From assembly GCA_934511465.1 (NCBI GenBank), contig CAKSWG010000029.1, positions 1-23,380 on the forward strand: a stretch of DNA of 23,380 bases, given 5' to 3'. Shown here piece by piece: positions 15,604-22,906 of the stretch. The notes below the pieces were generated by a model. That model searched no databases and was not told where the DNA came from. It saw only the letters and a list, made by a program, of their open reading frames with translations. Position numbers and translations under genes: made by a program. Source of the stretch: an uncultured Faecalibacterium sp. (GTDB lineage: Bacteria; Bacillota; Clostridia; Oscillospirales; Ruminococcaceae). Numbering within the stretch: position 1 is the stretch's first letter; every line of letters begins with the position of its first letter.

Positions 15604-16536
15604 ATGGAACAGCGTGAATTTGTGGTGGAGCAGGAGACGGCGGGCCAGCGCATTGATCGCTTTCTGAGCGGCGAGGACACCGGCCTTTCCCGCTCTGCAT
15701 TGCAGGCGCTTGTGGCCGATGGCCATGTGCTGTGCAACGGCAGGCTGGTGGCCAAAAGCCTGAAGCTCAAGGCGGGCGACACCATCCTTTTGGAGATCCC
15801 GGACGCAAAGCCTATCGAGGCCGTGCCGCAGGACATCCCGCTGGATATCGTCTATGAGGACGAGCATCTGCTGGTGGTCAACAAGCCCAAGGGCATGGTA
15901 GTGCACCCGGCTCCCGGCAACCCGGACGGCACGCTGGTGAATGCGCTGCTGTGGCACTGCAAGGGAAGCCTTTCCGGCATCGGCGGCGAGATACGGCCCG
16001 GCATCGTGCACCGCATCGATAAGGACACCAGCGGCCTTTTGGTGGTGGCAAAGGACGATGCAACGCATATTGGCCTTTCCCGGCAGATGGCGGTTCACAG
16101 TGTGGAGCGCGCCTATAACACCATCGTGTACGGCGGCTTTGCGCAGGACGAAGGCTTTGTGGAAAGCAATCTGGGCCGCAGCAAAACCGACCGCAAAAAG
16201 ATGGCGGTCTATCCGGCCGGTGAGCCCCACACCAAGTATGCCTACACCGGCTATCAGGTGTTGGAACGGCTGAACAATTTTACCATGCTGGAATGCCGCC
16301 TGAAAACCGGCCGCACCCATCAGATCCGTGTGCACATGGCGTCCATCCAGCACCCGGTGGCGGGCGACCCGGTGTACGGCCCGCACAACTGCATCACCAG
16401 CCTGCACGGCCAGTGCCTGCACGCCAAAACGCTGGGCTTTATCCATCCCATCACCGGCGAGCAGCTGCGCTTTGACTCGGAGCTGCCGGAATACTTCACT
16501 CATTTTCTTGCAACGCTCAGGAGGGGAACTGTATGA
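15604..16536 (+). CDS. rluD: RluA/RluD-family large-subunit rRNA pseudouridine synthase
   Basis: 310 residues. An N-terminal S4 RNA-binding domain (about 14-70, with AGQRIDRFLSG and SRSALQALVADGHVLCNG) precedes the catalytic domain. The catalytic Asp is D139 in HRIDKDTSG. LLVVNKPKGMVVHP, LKTGRTHQIRVHMA and HPVAGDPVYG are all present. The overall form is that of RluD/YlyB, which modifies helix 69 of 23S rRNA; the exact target here is inferred from family and synteny with lspA. Start ATG 15604 has AAGGAG at 15590-15595 inside the end of lspA. Its stop overlaps the start of the next gene in an ATGA. Confidence 0.93.
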   Translation: MEQREFVVEQETAGQRIDRFLSGEDTGLSRSALQALVADGHVLCNGRLVAKSLKLKAGDTILLEIPDAKPIEAVPQDIPLDIVYEDEHLLVVNKPKGMVVHPAPGNPDGTLVNALLWHCKGSLSGIGGEIRPGIVHRIDKDTSGLLVVAKDDATHIGLSRQMAVHSVERAYNTIVYGGFAQDEGFVESNLGRSKTDRKKMAVYPAGEPHTKYAYTGYQVLERLNNFTMLECRLKTGRTHQIRVHMASIQHPVAGDPVYGPHNCITSLHGQCLHAKTLGFIHPITGEQLRFDSELPEYFTHFLATLRRGTV

Positions 16537-17363
16537 ACCAGCTTGACCAAACGCTCGTTTTGTGTGATCTGGACCACCTGCTGCTGGGGGAAGACGGCAA
16601 CCTGACGCAGGTGGTGCGGGATGTGCTGCAACTGTTCGTCCGCCGCGGCGGGCGCTTTACGGTATTCTCGCAGCGCACGCCGCGGGCAGTTCGCTCCATT
16701 CTGGGCAGCATGCGGCTGAATGCTCCTGCACTGGTGTGCGGCGGCACCATGGCCTACCACTTTGCTGATGGCAGCTGCCAGCCGCTGTGCAGCTTTGCCG
16801 GGCAGGATGCCGACCTGTTTGCCCGTCTGCCGGTGGCAGAAGGCGTGGGCGCTGCGCTGCAAATGACCGATGGTACCACCCGCGTGCTGCGCATGAGCGA
16901 AGCGCTGGAACGCCATCTACGGCAGGAATGGACGCCTTATCTGCTGGCCAATGCGGCAGACATCAAAGGCGAAGAAGTGCTGCGGGTGCTGCTGTATCAG
17001 GACAGCAGGGCAGTGCCCATGGTCTCGCTGCTGGAAAAGGCGCTTGGCGACCGTACAGCAGTGCTGCTGGGTGAGCGTGCCGCGCCGGATACCCTGATCC
17101 TGACCCCCAAAACCGTTTCCGGCCATGAGATGCTGGACGCGGTGTGCATGCCGGTGGGCATTGACCCGGAAAACGTTCTGATTCTTGCAGGCGGTGTGCC
17201 CATGCTGGACCTTGTGCGCAGCGCCCGCCAGAGCGTGGCCGCCGCCAACGCCCCCGCAGAGCTGCGTCTTGCCGCCCAGAAGGTGACACTGACCGATGCA
17301 GCCGCAGGCTGCGCCGTGGAAGTGCTGTACCGTATGGTGCGGGATGCTGAAAATTTGGCGTAA
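16533..17363 (+). CDS. HAD-fold protein, Cof-like, with degenerate catalytic motifs
   Basis: 276 residues resembling Cof-type HAD phosphatases. Motif I is kept as D12-L-D14 but followed by HLLLG rather than GTL. Motif II is plausible (TVFSQRTP, Ser46). The cap domain lies between about 85 and 185. At the motif III position, where the family has a Ser-Lys-Gly, the sequence reads VSGHEM with no Lys at that place; K193 lies a few residues earlier. At motif IV the family GDxxND is replaced by G220-G-V-P-M-L-D, so the metal-binding acidic residues are gone. It is therefore probably catalytically weak or inactive, a sugar- or ligand-binding relic or a regulator; substrate is unknown. AGGAGGGG (16519-16526) precedes ATG 16533, which overlaps the rluD stop by four bases, so the two are translationally coupled. 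A strong terminator follows. Confidence 0.72.
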   Translation: MNQLDQTLVLCDLDHLLLGEDGNLTQVVRDVLQLFVRRGGRFTVFSQRTPRAVRSILGSMRLNAPALVCGGTMAYHFADGSCQPLCSFAGQDADLFARLPVAEGVGAALQMTDGTTRVLRMSEALERHLRQEWTPYLLANAADIKGEEVLRVLLYQDSRAVPMVSLLEKALGDRTAVLLGERAAPDTLILTPKTVSGHEMLDAVCMPVGIDPENVLILAGGVPMLDLVRSARQSVAAANAPAELRLAAQKVTLTDAAAGCAVEVLYRMVRDAENLA

Positions 17364-17372
17364 AATTTGTGC

Positions 17373-17411
17373 AAGCCTTCTGCAAAATAATTTGCAGAAG
17401 GCTTTCTTTTT
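17373..17411 (+). terminator. Strong intrinsic terminator after the HAD-like gene
   Basis: A perfect 14-bp stem (17373-17386 with 17391-17404) with a 4-base loop ATAA is followed by a T-rich run (TTTCTTTTT to 17411). It ends the lspA-rluD-HAD unit. Confidence 0.93.
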
Positions 17412-17431
17412 GCCGCAAAGTCAGGTACAAT
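17403..17431 (+). promoter_or_regulatory. Candidate promoter for ppk
   Basis: A good -10 TACAAT (17426-17431) lies after the terminator. The best -35 at 17-base spacing is TTTCTT (17403-17408), weak and overlapping the terminator T-run. ppk needs its own promoter because it is bounded by terminators on both sides. No Pho box is recognised. Confidence 0.42.
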
Positions 17432-17493
17432 GGGAGAAACCGCATCTTCCGGCGCTGTGCACCTTGCCCGGCGCAGCAAAAAGGGGAATGATT

Positions 17494-19887
17494 ATGAGTG
17501 ACGATACCATTTTTATCAACCGGGAACTGAGCTGGCTGGATTTCAACCGGCGTGTTCTTGCGCTGGGAAAGGATAAAAACGTTCCGCTTGCAGAGCGGGT
17601 CAAATTCCTTGCCATTTACGGCTCTAATCTGGATGAATTTTTCATGGTGCGTGTGGGCTCCTTGCAGGAGCGCGCAAACTTGGAACAGGATAGAGGCAAA
17701 AAGGAAAAGCGCGAAAACAAGACCAATATGACCTCGGCAGAGCAGCTTGCGGCCATCATGCCCAAAACGGCCCAGCTGCAAGAGGAATGCGATAAATACT
17801 ACGCAAAGGCGCTGGAAGCGCTGGCCGAATGCGGCTGGCATAAGGTGGACTTTGATCACCTGACCAGAGAGGAGGAGCACTTCTGGAAAAAATATTTCCA
17901 GACCGAATTGTTCCCCATCCTCAGCCCGCAGATCGTGGACAACCGCCATCCGTTCCCATTTTTGCGCAATAAGGAAATTTATCTCGGCGTGCTGCTCAAG
18001 GAAAAGCACCCGGCGGGGCAGAGCCTTGGCATCATTCCCATTTCCAGCCAGATGGAGCGGATGCACATTGTAAAAAAAGATGGTGAGACGCAGTTTGCCC
18101 TCACCGAAGAGCTGGTCCTGCACTTTGCGGCCAGCATCTTTGGCAAAGATGCCATTCAGGAAAAGTGCCTGTTCCGCGTTACCCGTAATGCGGATATCGA
18201 TGTAAAAGAAGGCATGATGGACCATGATATCGATTACCGCGAGATCATGACCGAGCTGCTCAAGCGCCGCCGCAAGCTGGCAGCCGTGCGTTTGCAGGTG
18301 ACGCCTGCACCGGCTCCGGAGGTGGAGCGCCTGCTGTGCAACCGCCTGCTGCTGACCCATAAGCGTGTATTTGAGCAGAAGAGCCCGCTGGACCTGAGCT
18401 TTTTCTACAAACTCACCGGCCGCATTGAGGCAGAGGGCCATCCGGAGCTGTTCTACCCGGCAGCGCGGCCCATGCTGCCGCCGCCGGACTATGACCTTGC
18501 CGCCGAGGTGCAAAAGCACGATGTGCTGCTCAGTTATCCGTACCAGTCCATCCGGCCCTTCATCGCCATGCTCAAAAAGGCTGCGCACGACCCGGACGTG
18601 ATCTCCATCAAAATGACGCTGTACCGTATGGCCCGGGAGTCCCAGATCGTGCAGGCCCTGACGGAAGCGGCCGAGAACGGCAAGGAAGTGGTGGCGCTGG
18701 TGGAGCTGCGTGCCCGCTTTGACGAGCAGAACAACATCGACTGGTCCAAGCAGTTGGAGAGTGCGGGCTGCACCGTCATTTATGGCTTTGATGATTACAA
18801 GGTGCACTCCAAGCTGACCCTCATCACTAAAAAGGGCAAAGACGGCTATTCCTATATCACCCAGATCGGTACCGGCAACTACAACGAAAAAACCAGCGAG
18901 CTGTATACCGACCACTCCTTCATCACGGCAGACCACGGCATCGGCGAGGAAGCGTCCAATGTGTTCCAGAACCTTGCCGTGCAGAAGCTGACCGAGGAAA
19001 GCGACAAGATGCTGGTGGCACCGCTGCGCTTCAAGAGCGTACTGCTGGAAGAAATGGACCATGTGATCGCCGCCGCACGCATGGGCCGTCCGGCAGCGAT
19101 GATCTTAAAGAACAACTCCATCAGCGACCGCGATATCATCCTCAAATTACAGGAGGCCAGCTGCGCGGGTGTGCGCATCGATATGATCGTGCGCGGCATC
19201 TGCTGCGTGTGCGCCGGTGTGTCCGGCAAGACCGAGAACCTGCATATCCGCAGCCTTGTGGGCCGCTACCTTGAGCATGGCCGCATCTACAGCTTTTTTG
19301 ACGGCGTGCACACCCGCATCTATATCGCCTCCGGCGACTTCCTCACCCGCAACACCGAGTGCCGTGTGGAAGTGGGCGTGCGGGTGGAGGACCCGGCGCT
19401 GGTGCAAAAGCTCACCGACATTTTGCAGCTGCAATTGCGGGATAACGTCAACGCCCGCGAAATGCGCCCGGACGGCAGCTACCAGAAGGTAAAGCCTGCC
19501 GAGGGCGAGGAGATCGTGAATGGCCAGATGGGCATGTACGACCTGCTGAAAAACGATTGGACCCAGCCCGAACCATGGAGGCCCTCCGTATCTGCGCAGG
19601 CGCCGACGGAGGAGACACCGCCGGAGCCGGCAAAAGCGGTGGAACTGCCAAAAGCAGAGCCGAAAACGGGGCCGGCAGCACCCGAAGGAAAGGCCGCGCC
19701 TGCACCGGCGGCTCCCATCCATCTGGAGCCGACCCCGCGTCCCAAGGACGGCGACCACTTTGATGAATTGGAGCAGATGCTGGACAAAAAGCACCTGCCG
19801 GAAATGCCCAAAAAACAGGCTGCAACACCTGCACCCCAGAAGAGCCGTTTCCAGCAGATATTAAAATTTTTCAAGTTCCGCAGATGA
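17494..19887 (+). CDS. ppk1: Polyphosphate kinase 1 with C-terminal extension
   Basis: 797 residues; typical PPK1 is about 690-720. It polymerises the gamma-phosphate of ATP into inorganic polyphosphate. The N-terminal domain opens with INRELSWLDFN and NLDEFFMVRVG. The two essential histidines of E. coli PPK (H435, H592) match H438 (YKVHSKLTLI) and H595 (YLEHGRIYSFF). SIKMTLYRMA and IGTGNYNEKT are also present. The family core ends near residue 686 (MGMYDLLK). The remaining stretch of about 110 residues is Pro/Ala/Glu/Lys-rich and ends in a basic, aromatic, helix-like tail SRFQQILKFFKFRR (784-797). Start ATG 17494 has GGGG-type ribosome binding 7 bases upstream; the in-frame ATG at 17488 is too close to it. 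The gene stands alone between two terminators; no ppx partner is in the window. Confidence 0.95.
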   Translation: MSDDTIFINRELSWLDFNRRVLALGKDKNVPLAERVKFLAIYGSNLDEFFMVRVGSLQERANLEQDRGKKEKRENKTNMTSAEQLAAIMPKTAQLQEECDKYYAKALEALAECGWHKVDFDHLTREEEHFWKKYFQTELFPILSPQIVDNRHPFPFLRNKEIYLGVLLKEKHPAGQSLGIIPISSQMERMHIVKKDGETQFALTEELVLHFAASIFGKDAIQEKCLFRVTRNADIDVKEGMMDHDIDYREIMTELLKRRRKLAAVRLQVTPAPAPEVERLLCNRLLLTHKRVFEQKSPLDLSFFYKLTGRIEAEGHPELFYPAARPMLPPPDYDLAAEVQKHDVLLSYPYQSIRPFIAMLKKAAHDPDVISIKMTLYRMARESQIVQALTEAAENGKEVVALVELRARFDEQNNIDWSKQLESAGCTVIYGFDDYKVHSKLTLITKKGKDGYSYITQIGTGNYNEKTSELYTDHSFITADHGIGEEASNVFQNLAVQKLTEESDKMLVAPLRFKSVLLEEMDHVIAAARMGRPAAMILKNNSISDRDIILKLQEASCAGVRIDMIVRGICCVCAGVSGKTENLHIRSLVGRYLEHGRIYSFFDGVHTRIYIASGDFLTRNTECRVEVGVRVEDPALVQKLTDILQLQLRDNVNAREMRPDGSYQKVKPAEGEEIVNGQMGMYDLLKNDWTQPEPWRPSVSAQAPTEETPPEPAKAVELPKAEPKTGPAAPEGKAAPAPAAPIHLEPTPRPKDGDHFDELEQMLDKKHLPEMPKKQAATPAPQKSRFQQILKFFKFRR

Positions 19888-19900
19888 TCGCTCTGCATGG

Positions 19901-19930
19901 CCCGGCAGGACAGTCCTGCCGGGTCTTTTT
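19901..19930 (+). terminator. Strong intrinsic terminator after ppk
   Basis: A perfect 10-bp stem CCCGGCAGGA (19901-19910) with TCCTGCCGGG (19914-19923), 3-base loop, then TCTTTTT (19924-19930). It isolates ppk from the following M23 gene. Confidence 0.93.
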
Positions 19931-19974
19931 GCGCCCTGTGCCGCATACTGTAACCATGAGCGGAGGGCAGAATG

Positions 19975-20517
19975 ATGCGGAACAGACGATGCAGACAAGC
20001 AGGTTTTGGGATGAACCGATGCAGAGCAAAAATACTTTTCCCGGCAGCAGTGCTGGCGGTGCTGCTGGTGTGCGCGGTGCTTCCGGTGCGGGCACAGACG
20101 AAGGCAGAGGAACTCTGCTTCCCGCTGGACACCGCGCAATACCGCGTTTCGGACGGATACGGCTGGCGGCAGGACCCTTTTACCGGCAAAAATGCGTTCC
20201 ATAACGGCATCGACCTTGCCTGCGCCGAGGGCACCGGCGTCCTTGCGGCGCAAAGCGGCATGGTGGTGCAGGCATACCGCAGCACCAGCTACGGCACCTG
20301 CCTGCGCGTGCTCCATGCGGACGACAGTGCCGCATTGTACGCCCATTTACAGTATGCCTACGCTCGCCCGGGCGAAGTGGTAAAAGCCGGGCAGCTTCTG
20401 GGTACGGCAGGACAGAGCGGCCGTGCCACCGGCGCCCACCTGCATTTTGAGCTGCACCGGCAGGGAACACCCTGTGACCCTGCCGGGCTGCTGGGCATCC
20501 CGGATGCAGTTGATTGA
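19975..20517 (+). CDS. M23 (LytM) family metallopeptidase, SpoIVFA-like by position
   Basis: 180 residues. The N-terminus is strongly basic, then a hydrophobic segment (about 20-37) ending in VRAQ, which may be a signal peptide or membrane anchor. The LytM domain spans about 57-170. The zinc ligands appear complete: H76 and D80 (HNGID) and H157 in H155-L-H157-F-E, with H124 in YAHL also kept, so hydrolytic activity on peptidoglycan cross-links is possible. In B. subtilis spoIVFA, which carries a LytM-like domain, lies directly upstream of spoIVFB, and the next gene here is an M50 protease, so this protein likely corresponds to SpoIVFA. Start ATG 19975 is preferred over ATG 19972, because GGAGGG (19962-19967) is 7 bases before it. 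No good promoter is seen after the upstream terminator. Whether the organism sporulates cannot be told from the window. Confidence 0.8.
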   Translation: MRNRRCRQAGFGMNRCRAKILFPAAVLAVLLVCAVLPVRAQTKAEELCFPLDTAQYRVSDGYGWRQDPFTGKNAFHNGIDLACAEGTGVLAAQSGMVVQAYRSTSYGTCLRVLHADDSAALYAHLQYAYARPGEVVKAGQLLGTAGQSGRATGAHLHFELHRQGTPCDPAGLLGIPDAVD

Positions 20518-21010
20518 AACGCGGCGGTGCGGGCCGCTGGTGTTCCGCGACCCGGTGCTCTTGTGCGGGGCGTTGTATGTACTGCTCTATTTTGATGCCA
20601 GCGGCTTTCTGCGACTGGGCCTGCTGGCGGCCTTTCTGCACGAGTGGGGGCATATTCTGGTCTATTGGGCATGGCTGCACCGTTTCCCGGTGATCGAAGT
20701 GACCATGACCGGCTTTTGTATGCGCCTGCCCGGCGGCGGTGTTACGCCGGTGCAGCGCTTTGGGCTGGCGGCGGCGGGCCCGGCAGTCAATCTTGCACTG
20801 GCATGTGTCTGGGCGCTGCGGCTGGAACAGAACATGACCATCCGGGGCAGTGCCTTTTTTGCGGCCAATCTGCTGACGGGCGCGTTCAATCTGCTGCCCG
20901 TTCCACCGCTGGACGGTGCCCAGATGCTGGCTGCACTGCACGGAATGCGCGGAAACGGCAAAGAATCCGCCGGAAACGATTGCAAAAAGCAGCGGTTTCG
21001 GGTAAAATAA
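20504..21010 (+). CDS. M50 site-2 protease family protein, SpoIVFB-like
   Basis: 168 residues, an intramembrane zinc metalloprotease. The zinc motif H46-E47-W-G-H50 lies in a hydrophobic segment, and the third ligand is D137 in LLPVPPLDGAQ, the family LDG motif with N129 before it. Further hydrophobic segments lie around 15-30, 85-108 and 115-130. The layout is that of SpoIVFB and related short S2P enzymes, which cleave within the membrane; SpoIVFB activates pro-sigma-K in spore formers. The start is uncertain. ATG 20504 overlaps the M23 gene by 14 bases and lacks a clear ribosome binding site, so coupled re-initiation is likely; TTG 20510 is an alternative. The C-terminus is short and basic (KKQRFRVK) with no CBS domain, unlike B. 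subtilis SpoIVFB, which has one. The next gene begins 33 bases later. Confidence 0.82.
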   Translation: MQLIETRRCGPLVFRDPVLLCGALYVLLYFDASGFLRLGLLAAFLHEWGHILVYWAWLHRFPVIEVTMTGFCMRLPGGGVTPVQRFGLAAAGPAVNLALACVWALRLEQNMTIRGSAFFAANLLTGAFNLLPVPPLDGAQMLAALHGMRGNGKESAGNDCKKQRFRVK

Positions 21011-21033
21011 AAAGAACGCTTAAAAACCCTGAT

Positions 21034-21038
21034 GGAGG
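21034..21038 (+). promoter_or_regulatory. Ribosome binding site deciding the start of the radical SAM gene
   Basis: GGAGG at 21034-21038 lies 5 bases before ATG 21044. It falls inside the would-be coding region of the earlier in-frame ATG at 21032, which has no site of its own, so 21044 is preferred. Confidence 0.65.
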
Positions 21039-21043
21039 AACCG

Positions 21044-22906
21044 ATGTTTGATCCCAAACTGAAAGAAGCACTGGGCCGGGTGCAGAAACCGGGCCGCTAT
21101 ACCGGCGGCGAACCCGGCAGTGTATATAAAGACAAAGAAAAAATGGACGTCCGTTTTGCGTTCTGCTTTCCGGATACCTACGAGGTAGGCATGTCCTTCC
21201 TTGGCGAAAAAATCCTGTATGAGCTGCTCAACAGCCACGAGAACTGGTGGTGCGAGCGCGCGTTCATGCCTTGGCTGGATATGAAGGCCGAGATGGAGCG
21301 CCTGCACCTGCCGCTGTACACCATGGAGAGCAAAGACCCGCTCACTGCCTTTGACGCAGTGGGCTTTACCCTGCAATACGAGCTTTCCTATACCAATATT
21401 CTGGCTATGCTGGATCTGGCAGGCATCCCGTTTTATTCCAGGGACCGCGACGAACACTGGCCGCTGATCGTGGCGGGCGGCCCCTGCGCCTGCAATGCGG
21501 AGCCCATTGCGGATTTCTTTGATGTGGTCCAGCTGGGCGAGGGCGAAAACCAGCTGCCCGGCATCTGCGCCGAGATCGAAAAGGCCAAAAAAGAGGGCGG
21601 CGTCTCCAAAAAAGAGCTGCTGCTGCGCATCGCAAAGATCCCCGGCGTTTACATCCCGGCGTTCTACGATGTGGAGTATTACGAGGATGGCAGGGTCAAA
21701 TCCATCACGCCCAACGAGCCGGGCATCCCGGCCCGCATCACCAAGGCCATCATCAAGGACCTGAACGAATTTGCCCCGCCCACCAATTTTGTGGTGCCCA
21801 TGGTGGGCGCCATTCAGGACCGCGCCAGCATCGAAGTGCTGCGCGGCTGTGTACGCGGCTGCCGGTTCTGTCAGGCAGGCTTTCTGTACCGGCCCATGCG
21901 CCAGCGTGACGCAAGCCTTCTGAACAAGGCGGCGCAGGAGCTGTGCGCCAACACCGGCTATGAGGAGCTGAGCCTTTCCAGCCTGTCCACCTCCGACCAC
22001 GGCCAGCTGGAAGAGCTGCTGGACGACCTGAACGAGTGGGCTCCCAAGGAGCATGTCAGCCTGTCTCTGCCCTCTCTGCGGGTGGACAACTTCTCCCAGA
22101 GCCTCATTGAAAAGACCACCAAGGTGCGCAAGAGCGGCCTGACCTTCGCCGCCGAAGCCGGCACCCAGCGCCTGCGCAACGTCATCAACAAAAACGTCAC
22201 ATGGGATGAGATCGAAAAGACCTGCACCATTGCATTCAATGCGGGCTACACCTCGGTCAAACTTTACTTCATGATGGGTCTGCCCACCGAGACCATGGAG
22301 GACATCGAAGGCATTGCGGAGACCGCCCAGAAGGTGGTAGACCTCTATTATTCGCTGCCAAAGCGCGGCAAGGGCAAGGGCGTGCAGGTGACGATCAGCT
22401 GTGCCTGCTTTGTGCCCAAGCCCCACACACCCTTCGAGTTCGTGCCCATGGACACCGAGGAAATGCTGCGCGCCAAGCAGAAGCATCTGCTGGAAAGCGT
22501 GCACAGCCGCAAGATCAAGGTCAACTATCACGACAGCACCACCAGCTTTCTGGAGGGTGTGTTCGCCAAGGGCGACCGCCGCCTTGCCCCGGTCATCGTG
22601 GAAGCCTACAAGCGCGGCTGCTACTTTGACGGCTGGGAAGAGTGCTTCAAGTACGACACATGGCTGCAAACATTTGCCGATATGGGCATCGACCCGGCAT
22701 TTTACTGCCAGCGTCCCATTGGTCTGGACGAAGTGACGCCATGGTCCCACATGGATTATGGCGTTACCCATGAATATCTGGTGCGGGAGTACAACAAGGC
22801 GCTTGCTGCCCAGACTACCCAGCCCTGCAATCGCGCCTGCCACGGCTGCGGCGCAAACCATCTGTTAGGAGGTCCGTGCTTTGATTACAGTCAGAATCTC
22901 GTTTGA
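21044..22906 (+). CDS. B12-binding radical SAM protein (TIGR03960-type)
   Basis: 620 residues. The N-terminal third resembles a B12-binding domain and opens with the family segment QKPGRYTGGEP; FPDTYEVGMSFLG and VAGGPCACNAEP follow. The radical SAM cluster ligands are C269-x3-C273-x2-C276 (RGCVRGCRFCQAG). A second cysteine group at the very C-terminus, C595, C599, C602 and C612 (CNRACHGCGANH), may ligate another cluster or metal. The substrate of this family is not known to me. In Clostridia it sits between spoIVFAB-like genes and the Rne/Rng-rplU-rpmA ribosomal genes, which hints at a role in RNA or ribosome maturation; that is inference from context. It overlaps the DUF2344 gene by 26 bases, and the ribosome binding site of that gene lies in its last codons. 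Confidence 0.88.
   Translation: MFDPKLKEALGRVQKPGRYTGGEPGSVYKDKEKMDVRFAFCFPDTYEVGMSFLGEKILYELLNSHENWWCERAFMPWLDMKAEMERLHLPLYTMESKDPLTAFDAVGFTLQYELSYTNILAMLDLAGIPFYSRDRDEHWPLIVAGGPCACNAEPIADFFDVVQLGEGENQLPGICAEIEKAKKEGGVSKKELLLRIAKIPGVYIPAFYDVEYYEDGRVKSITPNEPGIPARITKAIIKDLNEFAPPTNFVVPMVGAIQDRASIEVLRGCVRGCRFCQAGFLYRPMRQRDASLLNKAAQELCANTGYEELSLSSLSTSDHGQLEELLDDLNEWAPKEHVSLSLPSLRVDNFSQSLIEKTTKVRKSGLTFAAEAGTQRLRNVINKNVTWDEIEKTCTIAFNAGYTSVKLYFMMGLPTETMEDIEGIAETAQKVVDLYYSLPKRGKGKGVQVTISCACFVPKPHTPFEFVPMDTEEMLRAKQKHLLESVHSRKIKVNYHDSTTSFLEGVFAKGDRRLAPVIVEAYKRGCYFDGWEECFKYDTWLQTFADMGIDPAFYCQRPIGLDEVTPWSHMDYGVTHEYLVREYNKALAAQTTQPCNRACHGCGANHLLGGPCFDYSQNLV
22867..22872 (+). promoter_or_regulatory. Ribosome binding site for the TTG start of the DUF2344 gene
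   Basis: A perfect AGGAGG at 22867-22872 lies 8 bases before TTG 22881, inside the 3' end of the radical SAM gene. It is the evidence for choosing a TTG start in the absence of a nearby ATG or in-frame GTG. Confidence 0.8.

Noticed and set aside
17361..17493. Whether the 130-base space before ppk holds a small RNA or riboswitch
   Set aside because: Apart from the terminator, a -10-like element and repeated CGGCGC, I see no conserved riboswitch core or further strong stem followed by a T-run.
19931..19971. A promoter for the M23-M50 pair (CATACT near 19944)
   Set aside because: No -35 element is found at 16-18 bases upstream, and there is no extended -10 motif, so it could not be supported.
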